DNA of 64,000 nucleotides from Thermoanaerobacterales bacterium (GTDB lineage Bacteria; Bacillota; Thermosediminibacteria; Thermosediminibacterales; Tepidanaerobacteraceae), in NCBI GenBank assembly GCA_012840135.1, contig DUMA01000007.1:1-64000 (forward strand), in the 5' to 3' direction. The notes under the pieces are model-generated. The model was not told where the DNA came from. It worked only from the letters and a program-made list of their open reading frames with translations, and ran no database searches. Made by a program: the position numbers and the translations under genes. Positions 1-7,981 of this stretch are shown piece after piece (positions within the stretch are counted from its first letter, which is position 1; each line of letters opens with the position of its first letter).

Positions 1-152
1 GAACCTACGGCCGAAGCCTCTTCTCCTACAGAAAGATGACACGTGCCCCATATCATATTGGCCTTAAAAAGCCTGTCTACTTCCAGCTCAAAATGCCTTA
101 TCTCCAGCATTTTGCGGTACATCCATAGTTTTTTGTCCCTAGCGAGAGACAT
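1..152 (-). CDS. TPP-dependent dehydrogenase E1 alpha subunit, N-terminal part
   Basis: Only the first 50 or so codons lie in the window; the gene runs off the left edge. The start ATG at 152 has a GAGGAG ribosome site about 9 bases upstream. The visible protein begins MSLARDKKLWMYRKMLEIR and reaches the GTCHLSVGEEA segment, the typical opening of pyruvate/acetoin dehydrogenase E1 alpha subunits, which use thiamine diphosphate to decarboxylate a 2-oxo acid or cleave an acyloin. It lies 63 bases after the SDR gene on the same strand, so it may be the distal gene of the sugar operon. A GTAGAATAT element at 186-194 lies between them, but no matching -35 box is visible. The acetoin versus pyruvate class cannot be decided from this fragment. 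Confidence 0.8.
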   Translation of the reverse strand, partial: MSLARDKKLWMYRKMLEIRHFELEVDRLFKANMIWGTCHLSVGEEASAVG

Positions 153-215
153 ATTATCAACTCCTCTATTTTTTATATTCTTTCTATATTCTACATATGT
201 TGATTAAATTAAGTT

Positions 216-803
216 TTAAGACATATATATACCACCATTTACATCCATCACTATACCTGTCATCCAATTTGATGACTGCGAAACGAGGAATAAAACAGCC
301 TCAGCAATATCTTCGGGTCTCCCTGGTCTAAATAATGGAAATCTTTCAGCTACCATGCTTTGGGGGCGAAAATTTTTTGTCATATTTGTTTCGCAAGGAC
401 CTGGTGCGACACAATTGACATATATGCCAAATGGTGCACAATATCTGGCCAAAGCATGTGTATATGCATGAATTGCTCCTTTTGAGGCATTATAATGGAT
501 GCCAGAGCTTATTGCACCGGTTTTCCCTGCAACAGAGCCTATTAATACGATTTTGCCATAATTTACCATAATATTATTTACTAGACTTTCTATTTCCTTT
601 TTACTTGTTAAATCACACTTTTGAGCAGAGCCTTTAATTTTTTCCATTAATTTTACAGGTTTTACTATATCTATACCAATAACTGTTGCTCCCTCGCGCG
701 TTAAAACTAAACTTACTGCTTCACCTATACCTCCTGCAGCACCTGTTACAATAGCAATTTGATTTTTCAGATTTATAGAAGAACTAATTGGAGCCTTAAT
801 CAT
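216..803 (-). pseudogene. SDR-family oxidoreductase with internal deletion, probably inactive
   Basis: This is a short-chain dehydrogenase/reductase of 195 residues; the family is usually about 250. The TGAAGGIG cofactor loop (20-27), catalytic Ser90 (GSVAG), Tyr104 and Lys108 (YNASK) and the C-terminal PGRPEDIAEAVLFL and NGG segments are present. The central block with NNAG and the following helix, some 45-55 residues, is missing. The reading frame jumps from VNYGKI to VLIGS, and YGKI-like sequence is normal both before NNAG and before this strand, so a deletion between two short direct repeats is likely (inference). The frame is intact, so a product may be made but should fold poorly. ATG 803 is preferred because an upstream in-frame GTG overlaps the GAGGTG ribosome site. 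Last complete gene of the sugar operon. Confidence 0.75.
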
Positions 804-836
804 TATTATTAACACCTCTAATTTTAAGGCAAAAAT

Positions 837-921
837 TTAAGAAGTGGAAAATATTATTAATTCAAAATGCAAATTGTAATAAATTAAAATTATAGTTCAC
901 ATTCTTTTCCCCACTTCTTAA
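837..921. repeat. 11-bp inverted repeat with AT-rich loop
   Basis: TTAAGAAGTGG at 837-847 is repeated exactly inverted as CCACTTCTTAA at 911-921, with 63 AT-rich bases between. It occupies the gap between the epimerase and SDR genes. It could be a long RNA hairpin acting within the operon or the remains of a tiny inverted-repeat element; no target duplication is evident. Confidence 0.4.
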
Positions 922-966
922 TTATTTAATTTTAATATTTTTAACAAGATAAATAAAAAGCGAAAA

Positions 967-1647
967 TTAAAGGCTAAGATCTAATAGGTTATCTTGAACA
1001 GTTTCACTTTTGAACTTCCGAATTGTACTATATAAATCTTGTTGTGAAAATAAGCCTGAACCTATCACCAGAATTTCTGCCCCTGATTGTTTTATTAAAT
1101 CAGCATTTTGTAAATTGATGCCACCATCTACGCCTATCGGTATATCATATTTAAGTTTTTTTAACAATGCTTTTGCTTCCCTAATTTTATTAATTGTTAT
1201 ACCTTCAAAAGTCTGGCCTCCAAAACCCGGCTCAACACTCATTAAAAGTAAATAATCAATATATTCTCCACAATATCTTATCTCATCGATATTCTTACAA
1301 GGATTAATCGCAAGACCGACTTTTTTGTTATATGTCTTTATTGCTTTGAATATCCTGATGGGGTGAATACAGCAATCTAATTGTACAGTAATTATATCTG
1401 CCCCTGCATCAGAAAAATCCGAAATATATTTCTCAGGGTTAAATAATTCAAAATGAACTTCTATAGGGAGTTTTGTAATCTGTCTCAAATCCTTTATTGT
1501 CTGTGGGCCAAAAGTTAAATTGTTTACATAATGACCATCCATTATATCCACGTGTATAATGTCGGCTCCGGCTTTTTCCAGATTAACGACATTTTCTCCA
1601 AGATAGGCTGTATTGCACGCAAGAATTGATGCTGATATTTTTGTCAA
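967..1647 (-). CDS. Ribulose-phosphate/allulose-6-phosphate 3-epimerase family
   Basis: A TIM-barrel phosphosugar 3-epimerase of 226 residues, about the family length. The family signatures are visible: ISASILACN at the N-terminus, HVDIMDGHYV (metal ligands and catalytic Asp34), EVHFELF, SVEPGFGGQTF and GVDGGIN with the second catalytic Asp. In a sugar operon with its own kinase it probably epimerises the phosphorylated ketose, like AlsE, rather than serving the general pentose-phosphate pathway. GTG 1656 and ATG 1653 overlap or abut GAGGTGAT, while TTG 1647 sits 7 bases after GAGG, so TTG is chosen. Only a short gap separates it from the kinase stop codon, so translation is probably coupled. 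Substrate uncertain. Confidence 0.88.
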   Translation of the reverse strand: MTKISASILACNTAYLGENVVNLEKAGADIIHVDIMDGHYVNNLTFGPQTIKDLRQITKLPIEVHFELFNPEKYISDFSDAGADIITVQLDCCIHPIRIFKAIKTYNKKVGLAINPCKNIDEIRYCGEYIDYLLLMSVEPGFGGQTFEGITINKIREAKALLKKLKYDIPIGVDGGINLQNADLIKQSGAEILVIGSGLFSQQDLYSTIRKFKSETVQDNLLDLSL

Positions 1648-1667
1648 AGCCATCACCTCGCGCTACT

Positions 1668-3215
1668 CTATTGATGTCTTGTAACATCATGCATCCAATC
1701 TTTTAAAATTGGGTAAACTTCAATATATTTGTCTACATAGAACTTATATTCTTCGTGTTTTTCCTTGTTTGGCACAATTTTATCAATAATATTTACCATA
1801 TGATGAGCAGCCTCAGGTATACTACGATAGACCCCTGAAGCAATTGCCCCTAATATAGCTGAGCCCAGGCTTGCAGCTTCAGAAACCTCAGGTATAAAAA
1901 TAGGTAAATTTGATACATCTGAATGAATCTGCATCCACAATTTACTTTTTACTGCCCCTCCACAGGCGTATAATTCATTAACGTTAAATCCAGATTTTCT
2001 AAAAGTACGTAGAATGTGTTCTGTTCCATAACTTATCCCTTCAATTATTGCTTTATAAATATGTGTTGGCGTGTGTTTCAAAGAGAGACCATATATCATA
2101 CCTCTAATATTTGAGTCGGTAAGTGGTGTTCTATTACCCTGCCAATAATCCAAAAGTATTAATCCTTCAGAACCAGCTTGAATACGGGAAGCTTCTTCAT
2201 TTAAAATATCATAAATGCTGCAACCTTTTTCCTTCGCAAGCTTTTCTAAACCTCCACAAAAATTATTTTTAAACCAGTTAACTATAGACCCGGTAGAAAC
2301 TTGCCCACCTTCCACTACATTAAGGTCTGGCACTACTGCATCCGGATAGCTGCCGAAAATTCCTGGTGCATGTAATTCTTCTTCAGATAATCCTAAGAGC
2401 AAATGCGAAGAACCGGTGATAAAAGCTACCCTTCCCGGTTCTACAACATTCAATCCTATCATAGCAATGAGAGCGTCAGCTCCGCCCTCGCCTACCGGAA
2501 TTCCCTCTTTAAGTCCAAGATCTCTAGCTGCTTCTTTTGTAAGAACTCCTATATTTTTCCCTAGAGGGTAAACATTACTTGGATATTTATCTATAATATC
2601 ATCTAATCCAATTTTTTCATAAAAATCTACAGGCCATCCGCCGCGTTTATTATCGTAATATCCTCTGATTGAAGCAGTATTGATACTTGTTGTCCATTCA
2701 CCAGTGAGCTTATAATTAAGCCAGTCAATACATTCAATAACTTTAAAAGCTTTTTTATAATTTTCAGGCTCATTTTCTTTTAACCATAAAGCCTTACATG
2801 GAAGCCATTCTGCTGAAACATTCCCAAAACCATTATATTTTAATGCAGGATGCTTAGTAGCTGCGATTCTTTCTGCCTGATCTGTAGATCTGACATCCAT
2901 CCATAATACTGCTGGTCTTATTGGATTACAGTTTTCATCTACCAGCAGTACAGTACAACTTGTTGTATCGGCGCCAATGCCAACAATTTCTTCAGGTTTT
3001 ACTTGCCCTTTCTCAATGGCACTTCTTACAGACTTGCAGATAGCAAACCACCAATCCTCTGCACGCTGTTCTGCCCATCCCGGGTTTGGTGTATATAGCG
3101 GGTATTCTTCTGTTCCGTATGCTACGGGTTTGCCTTTTAAATCAAATATACCAACCTTTACACTGCTTGTACCTAGATCTATACCAATAACATATGGTGG
3201 TTTTAAATTGCTCAT
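1668..3215 (-). CDS. FGGY-family carbohydrate kinase (xylulokinase/ribulokinase class)
   Basis: A 515-residue sugar kinase. The N-terminal phosphate loop GIDLGTSSVKVGIF (residues 11-24), the linker LWMDVRSTDQAERI, the GEGGADALIAMIG region with the likely catalytic Asp and the C-terminal CGGAVKSKLWMQIHSDV motif define the FGGY family. It should phosphorylate an incoming ketose or polyol with ATP in the cytoplasm. It follows the ABC permease by 39 bases and precedes the epimerase by about 20, so it shares their transcript. The AEWLPCKALWLKENEP segment is seen in ribulokinase-like as well as xylulokinase-like members, so the exact sugar is not assignable. ATG start with AGGAGG eight bases upstream. 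Confidence 0.9.
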   Translation of the reverse strand: MSNLKPPYVIGIDLGTSSVKVGIFDLKGKPVAYGTEEYPLYTPNPGWAEQRAEDWWFAICKSVRSAIEKGQVKPEEIVGIGADTTSCTVLLVDENCNPIRPAVLWMDVRSTDQAERIAATKHPALKYNGFGNVSAEWLPCKALWLKENEPENYKKAFKVIECIDWLNYKLTGEWTTSINTASIRGYYDNKRGGWPVDFYEKIGLDDIIDKYPSNVYPLGKNIGVLTKEAARDLGLKEGIPVGEGGADALIAMIGLNVVEPGRVAFITGSSHLLLGLSEEELHAPGIFGSYPDAVVPDLNVVEGGQVSTGSIVNWFKNNFCGGLEKLAKEKGCSIYDILNEEASRIQAGSEGLILLDYWQGNRTPLTDSNIRGMIYGLSLKHTPTHIYKAIIEGISYGTEHILRTFRKSGFNVNELYACGGAVKSKLWMQIHSDVSNLPIFIPEVSEAASLGSAILGAIASGVYRSIPEAAHHMVNIIDKIVPNKEKHEEYKFYVDKYIEVYPILKDWMHDVTRHQ

Positions 3216-3254
3216 AAAATACCTCCTCCAAACAATTTTTATTTTATAAATCTT

Positions 3255-4226
3255 TTATTTCTGGTTTCTATATACTGCTGAAGCAACGGCAAGTATCATT
3301 ATGACACCTTTCCCTATATCTTGAACCCAAAACGGAAGCCCGAGTAAGTTAAGACCATTATTTATAACACCAATAATAAATGCGCCGACCATTGTACCTA
3401 GGATGTTGGGTTGGCCTGGCTTGATTGTAGTCATGCCAATAAAAACAGCGCCAAGACCATCCATTAAAAATGCTTGTCCTGCAGTGGGTTGACCCGACCC
3501 TAAGCGCGATGCCAATACTATTCCGGCAAGAGCTGCAGTAATACCCGAAATAATAATAGCAATACTGCGATAATATCTAACCCTTATACCGGATAGCCTT
3601 GCCGCATTAATATTTCCCCCCACGGCATAAACATATCGCCCAAAGACGGTTCGGTTTAAGAGAAAATATGCAGTTATCAAAACTATTGCCATAATAATTA
3701 TTGGTGTTGGTATCCCAAAAAGTGATCCCCTACCAAAAAAATAAAAGAAATCCGGTAAACCTCCATATACCGCACGACCACCAGTATAACCGAAATTTAT
3801 TCCCAAAATTATTGAAGAAGTACCAAGGGTGGCTATCATTGAGCCAATCCCTATAAAAGTTATTAAAAAGCTGTTAATTAAACCTGCTATCACTCCAACA
3901 GAAAGGCCTGCTGCTATAGAAAAAAGCATTGAATGTTGAGTGACGAGAAGACCTGTAGTTAAAACACCAGCCAAACCTGCCACATTTCCTACTGAAAGAT
4001 CAAAATCGTTGGTGGCCATACATATTGTTAATCCAACAGCAACAATAGTTAAGGTAGATATTTGTCTTAAAATATTTATTAAATTATCCGGAGCCATAAA
4101 TCTATCTGATATTACGGAAAAAATAACAATAACGGCCAGTAAAGCAAAAACGGTTCCATATTTACTTAAAGATGAATTCTTATTGATTCTTATTTCTTTT
4201 TCGATTTTCTTAGTGTTTACTCCCAT
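3255..4226 (-). CDS. Sugar ABC transporter permease, RbsC family
   Basis: An inner-membrane permease of 323 residues with about eight to ten hydrophobic segments. The family patterns TICMATNDFDLSVGNVAGLAG near residue 70 and VFIGMTTIKPGQPNILGTMVGA near residue 260 are those of ribose/xylose/autoinducer-type permeases (BPD_transp_2). It would form a homodimeric channel energised by the adjacent double ABC ATPase and fed by the lipoprotein at 5817-6911. The start codon overlaps the ATPase stop codon by one base (TAATG), a clear sign of translational coupling. Confidence 0.93.
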   Translation of the reverse strand: MGVNTKKIEKEIRINKNSSLSKYGTVFALLAVIVIFSVISDRFMAPDNLINILRQISTLTIVAVGLTICMATNDFDLSVGNVAGLAGVLTTGLLVTQHSMLFSIAAGLSVGVIAGLINSFLITFIGIGSMIATLGTSSIILGINFGYTGGRAVYGGLPDFFYFFGRGSLFGIPTPIIIMAIVLITAYFLLNRTVFGRYVYAVGGNINAARLSGIRVRYYRSIAIIISGITAALAGIVLASRLGSGQPTAGQAFLMDGLGAVFIGMTTIKPGQPNILGTMVGAFIIGVINNGLNLLGLPFWVQDIGKGVIMILAVASAVYRNQK

Positions 4227-5734
4227 TATTTTCTAACCCCCACTTCAGTTCCCATTGCCATACTTAAGATTTTTTCCTGCGAAAAATTTTCACGATTTAT
4301 AGTACCGACACTGTACCCTTCATGCATTACCATTATTCGGTCTGAAAGACCTATTACTTCTTCAATATCAGACGATACGAGTATAATTCCAGCTCCCTCG
4401 GAAGCTAGTTTCCCAATAATGTTATACATCTCCACCTTTGCCCCCACATCTACACCTTCTGTGGGCTCATCAAAAATAAAGACTTTGTTTTTACGGTTGC
4501 CAAACAACCACTTGCCAAAAGAAACCTTCTGTTTATTTCCCCCGCTCAAATTATTTACTATATTATGGGGGTACGAGGGGACAATATTAAGATTATCGAT
4601 CAATTTTAAAGAATTTTTTACTTCAGCTCGACTGTTGATAACTCCAATTCTTGATATTGTATTTAAATATACCATGCTAAGGTTTTCCATAACACTATTT
4701 GATAAAAATAACGCATTAGACAATCTGTCCTCTGGTATAAGCGTTACCCCTGAACCTATAGCCCTATATATATTATAATTTTTCATAACTTTCCCGTTTA
4801 AAATAATATCACCCTTTATAATACGCCGTGCCCCAAAGAGCGCTTCAACAAATTCTGTCCTTCCAGCTCCTACAAGGCCAAATATCCCTATTATTTCACT
4901 TTCTTTTACATCTATTGAAGCATCTATTACGGTTCCATCTGCAGTTGCAACATTCCTAGCCTCTAAAATAACTTTACCTGGCGAAACTTGAACTTTTGGA
5001 AATTGATTTTTTATATCTTGATTAATCATCATTTTAACAATTTCAGGTTCTGTCACATTTTCTTTATTACAGGTTGCCACTTTCTTTCCATCTTTTAAAA
5101 TTGTTATTCTATCACACATTCGTAATATTTCATCCAAGTAGTGAGATATAAAAATAATACTCGATCCTGACTTGCGGAGTTTATCCATTACACTAAAAAG
5201 ATGTTCAGTTTCATTCTTTGTCATGGCTGCTGTCGGCTCATCCAAAATCAGAATTCTAGGATTGTAATTCAGTGCACGGAGAATTTCAATCAATTTTCTC
5301 TGGGCAGGATTTAACTCCCGTACTGGTTTGGAAAGCTCTACGTCTACACCTAGTTGTTCCATCAATCTTTTTGCTTGAGACTCCATGGTTTTGCGGTCAA
5401 TTATACCAAAATTTGCTGCTTCATTACCTAGAAATATATTCTCTATACCATCAAAATAGAAAATCAAATTACTTTCTTGAGGTACTATTGAAATTCCTGA
5501 ACTATAGGCTTCTCGCGGATCATTAAAAGATACCTCTTTCCCATCAATGAGGATTTGCCCTCGGTCAGGAGACAGTGCTCCGGTTATAATTTTAACCAAA
5601 GTTGATTTGCCTGCTCCATTTGCGCCTACAAGACCATGAATTTCTCCTTGGTTTAGATCTAAATCCACATTCTGAAGCGCAAGGGATCCCGGAAATGCTT
5701 TTGTTATTCCTTTTACTTCTAACAGGCAGGGCAT
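4226..5734 (-). CDS. Sugar ABC transporter ATP-binding protein, RbsA/MglA type
   Basis: A 502-residue protein with two ABC domains in tandem. Domain 1 has Walker A GANGAGKST near residue 37, the degenerate signature NPAQRKLIEI and Walker B ILILDEPT. Domain 2 has the altered Walker A GLVGAGRT near residue 290 and the canonical signature LSGGNKQKV. This asymmetry is normal for RbsA/MglA-class ATPases that drive monosaccharide uptake. The start ATG follows a strong AGGAGGAGG. It lies downstream of the binding-protein gene, with an 82-base gap that contains a strong hairpin. Confidence 0.95.
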   Translation of the reverse strand: MPCLLEVKGITKAFPGSLALQNVDLDLNQGEIHGLVGANGAGKSTLVKIITGALSPDRGQILIDGKEVSFNDPREAYSSGISIVPQESNLIFYFDGIENIFLGNEAANFGIIDRKTMESQAKRLMEQLGVDVELSKPVRELNPAQRKLIEILRALNYNPRILILDEPTAAMTKNETEHLFSVMDKLRKSGSSIIFISHYLDEILRMCDRITILKDGKKVATCNKENVTEPEIVKMMINQDIKNQFPKVQVSPGKVILEARNVATADGTVIDASIDVKESEIIGIFGLVGAGRTEFVEALFGARRIIKGDIILNGKVMKNYNIYRAIGSGVTLIPEDRLSNALFLSNSVMENLSMVYLNTISRIGVINSRAEVKNSLKLIDNLNIVPSYPHNIVNNLSGGNKQKVSFGKWLFGNRKNKVFIFDEPTEGVDVGAKVEMYNIIGKLASEGAGIILVSSDIEEVIGLSDRIMVMHEGYSVGTINRENFSQEKILSMAMGTEVGVRK

Positions 5735-5763
5735 ATTTTCCTCCTCCTAGCATATTTTTTGAA

Positions 5764-5786
5764 AGGGCCCTTGTAAAAAGGGCCCT
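5764..5786 (-). other. Intercistronic hairpin after sugar-binding-protein gene
   Basis: AGGGCCC (5764-5770) and GGGCCCT (5780-5786) form a perfect 7-bp GC-rich stem with a 9-base loop between the binding-protein stop and the ATPase ribosome site. On the minus strand it is followed by TTTCAAAAAA, not by a continuous T-run, so it is more likely a 3'-end stabiliser or partial attenuator that keeps binding-protein mRNA in excess than a full terminator. Confidence 0.6.
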
Positions 5787-5816
5787 GGTTATTATTTATG
5801 ATACTAACAGTTGATA

Positions 5817-6911
5817 TTATTGTTCGTAAAAATCTTTACCCTGCCATGGTAAAAGGCCCTGGGCTGGTATATTCTTATTGGTAATAAGTGGTGACTGCAG
5901 ATAGACTGTTGTAGAAGGTACGACTTCACTTGCAGGTTTCTTTTCTACAACAATAGAATTGATATATTCCGCAGCGCGTTGACCCATCAATTCGAATGCC
6001 TGCGCCACAGTAGCTGAAAATGCACCGCCTTTAGCTATTTCATCCACAGCATCAGGATGGCCATCAATTCCTACAACAAATACTTTTTTATCAAGCCCAT
6101 GCTGTTGGAGAACAGAAGCTGCTGCCATAGCGGGTTCATCCCAGCCCGCCCATACTGCATCGATTTTATCACCAAAACGGGTAACATAATCTTCCATTGT
6201 TTTTAGTGTGTCTTCATAAAAATTAGTATAATCGATATTATGATCAGCCAAAACTTTTATACCGGGATTTTCTTTAATCATCACATCAAGAACCTCGCCC
6301 CGTTTGCGAACTCCATGATGTTCAGCCATTTTAAACAGAATCACATTGCCATGACCACCTAAACGGTCTATCATATAAGCAGATACTTTTGCCGACATTA
6401 GATAGTTGTTACTGGTAATATCTACAATCACACCAGGGGTCCAGCCTGAATCAATAGTTATTATAGGGATACCTGCTTTGCTCGCCTCATCAATCGAAGC
6501 TTGTGAAGCTCGTAAATCAGCCATAGAAAGAATAATCGCATCAGGTTTGCGTTGAACAGCATTTTCTAGGAAACTCGCTACATTCGCTCCGGAGCCCTTG
6601 CTATCTGAATAAGAAATATTCCACTTCCAACCTTTTTCCTGTAGAAACTTTTCGAAACCGGCTTTTGCTCTCTGTTCAGATTTTGCCGCTGCATTTGAAT
6701 GTATCCAAGCTATATTAAGTTCTTTAGATTGACCAGAACTCTGATTTGATTGACTTGAATTCTGGCTCGTTTGGTTGTTATTTTGTGCCTGCTCAGTGTT
6801 TTGAGCAGTGGATGACTGTTGACTGCTGCTTCCTGTTTGTACCCCAGATGAACAAGCGGTTAATACCAACAAGATCAGGATTAATAGAATGGCTACAGAA
6901 AATTTCCTCAT
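5817..6911 (-). CDS. Sugar ABC transporter substrate-binding lipoprotein
   Basis: A 364-residue periplasmic-binding-protein-like lipoprotein (Peripla_BP_4, RbsB-like). A short basic and hydrophobic leader ends in the lipobox LTACSSG, followed by a low-complexity Ser/Gln/Asn/Thr linker to about residue 65. The mature domain contains NIAWIHSNAAAKSEQRAKAG and GIPIITIDSG segments typical of sugar-binding proteins. The start is ATG 6911: AAGGAGG lies 6 bases upstream, whereas the in-frame ATG codons further upstream overlap that site. First gene of the operon. The ligand is unknown; the kinase/epimerase genes suggest a ketose, polyol or deoxy-sugar. Confidence 0.93.
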   Translation of the reverse strand: MRKFSVAILLILILLVLTACSSGVQTGSSSQQSSTAQNTEQAQNNNQTSQNSSQSNQSSGQSKELNIAWIHSNAAAKSEQRAKAGFEKFLQEKGWKWNISYSDSKGSGANVASFLENAVQRKPDAIILSMADLRASQASIDEASKAGIPIITIDSGWTPGVIVDITSNNYLMSAKVSAYMIDRLGGHGNVILFKMAEHHGVRKRGEVLDVMIKENPGIKVLADHNIDYTNFYEDTLKTMEDYVTRFGDKIDAVWAGWDEPAMAAASVLQQHGLDKKVFVVGIDGHPDAVDEIAKGGAFSATVAQAFELMGQRAAEYINSIVVEKKPASEVVPSTTVYLQSPLITNKNIPAQGLLPWQGKDFYEQ

Positions 6912-7014
6912 GTTTTTCCTCCTTTTCATCAATTTTCTTTATAATTTTACCTTAGAATATATTTACTCCCTTATCACCTCCAATAAAAGAGTTTAGGAAT
7001 CTACCTTCTTTCAG

Positions 7015-7026
7015 GCACATTTGTGC
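7015..7026. promoter_or_regulatory. Possible operator in sugar operon leader
   Basis: GCACATTTGTGC has inverted arms GCACA/TGTGC around two bases and lies about 30 bases downstream of the predicted -10 box. It is a plausible repressor site for the sugar operon, but no dedicated regulator gene is nearby in the window. Confidence 0.3.
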
Positions 7027-7053
7027 TTTTGTATAACTTATGTTACTATCTTA

Positions 7054-7083
7054 ATATTACATCTTGTAGTAATATATTTTCAA
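7054..7083 (-). promoter_or_regulatory. Predicted sigma-A promoter of the sugar ABC operon
   Basis: On the minus strand TTGAAA (7078-7083) and TAATAT (7054-7059) are separated by 18 bases. This is the best vegetative promoter match upstream of the binding-protein gene and would give a leader of about 140 bases. Confidence 0.5.
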
Positions 7084-7361
7084 GTTATTTTTTTCGCCAT
7101 ATGAATTTAATTTTATAAAATATGACTTGTCTTTGTTATTTTTATCTAAATTGCTAACATATACTTGATTTTTTCATTTTAACTTAAGTTTTAATTAGCT
7201 TTTTTATAAAAATACTTTCAATAATTAAAATATTTATCTTACGATATTCCGCATTAAATAAAATCCAGTCGTTATTCAGCTGATATAAAAAAATGTATAT
7301 TTAAAAACCGAAAATCAACACCGTAATCAAGTAGTAAAATAAATGCCGTTATAAAACGGGG

Positions 7362-7520
7362 CAGCCGAAAATATCTGAAGAAACAGACCAGGAACCAGAA
7401 AATGTTTACTGGACTCTTGATGAAGAAATTATTCAACTAAATGAACAATTTTACGGTTACTGCGGTATACAAACTAGCGAAGCTTCGCCTCAAACCGACG
7501 AGACTCATAGGAAGAGATAA
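7362..7520 (+). pseudogene. Transposase fragment, IS1634/IS4-like
   Basis: This stretch reads as an open frame without a start. The segment TLDEEIIQLNEQFYGYCGIQTSE resembles the conserved IS1634-type transposase passage with an LDEEKI-like start and a YDGYYAIVTSE-like end (judged from memory). A stop follows a few residues later. There is no flanking inverted repeat or complete transposase, so it is a degraded remnant. Confidence 0.4.
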
Positions 7521-7826
7521 ATATTTGAAAGCAGGAAAAATAAAACAAAAAATAGAGACATGCCACTTGTATAGGCTACTTCTACGTCTTTTACTACCCT
7601 GCCATTTATTATAACCCTGTAATGGCTATCAGATCAGGCTCACCTGCATTCATAACCTCAAAGTATAAATCTTTAGATATTACTACGGATTTTTCGTTTG
7701 CAAATTTTCTTTTGGTTGCCTCAATAAAGCTTTATTTATATCATCTCTTGGCATTTCCGTCCACTTCTCATCGTCCCTTTCCCCTCACATGTGGTATACC
7801 TCTAAGTATAGCTCATAATTTAGCAA

Positions 7827-7851
7827 AAATAGCCCTGGCATAGGGCTATTT
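7827..7851 (-). terminator. Secondary terminator-like hairpin
   Basis: AAATAGCCCT (7827-7836) pairs perfectly with AGGGCTATTT (7842-7851) around a 5-base loop. On the minus strand the T-rich end TTTTTGC follows. It lies beyond the stronger terminator at 7889-7936 and could be a back-up stop. Confidence 0.5.
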
Positions 7852-7888
7852 GGTTTAATCACATCCTTTTCTTGTATGATAATATCTT

Positions 7889-7936
7889 AAAAAAATATAA
7901 GGGGCTAAGCTCAAATCATATGATTTGGCCAGCCCC
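7889..7936 (-). terminator. Terminator of the deacylase operon
   Basis: GGGGCT (7901-7906) pairs with AGCCCC (7931-7936) and encloses the 16-base palindrome CAAATCATATGATTTG (7912-7927). On the minus strand the structure is followed by TTATATTTTTTT. It starts about 45 bases after the stop of the 7982-8932 gene. Confidence 0.75.
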
Positions 7937-7981
7937 AGTCTGGAACTGCCTTATTAAGCAGTTTTATATGGAAAAAGATTT

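Larger units (their letters stand above)
7084..7890. other. AT-rich intergenic region with relic sequence
   Basis: About 800 bases without a credible intact gene. It holds a transposase fragment at 7362-7520 and a hairpin at 7827-7851. The remaining sequence is AT-rich and its open frames lack ribosome sites and recognisable protein sequence. It looks like decayed mobile-element DNA. Confidence 0.6.

Noticed and set aside
186-214. GTAGAATAT -10-like element upstream of the E1 alpha gene as a seventh sigma-H promoter
   Set aside because: The region 11 bases upstream reads ACTTAATTT, which lacks the AGGA core of the -35 box. Kept only as a weak possibility.
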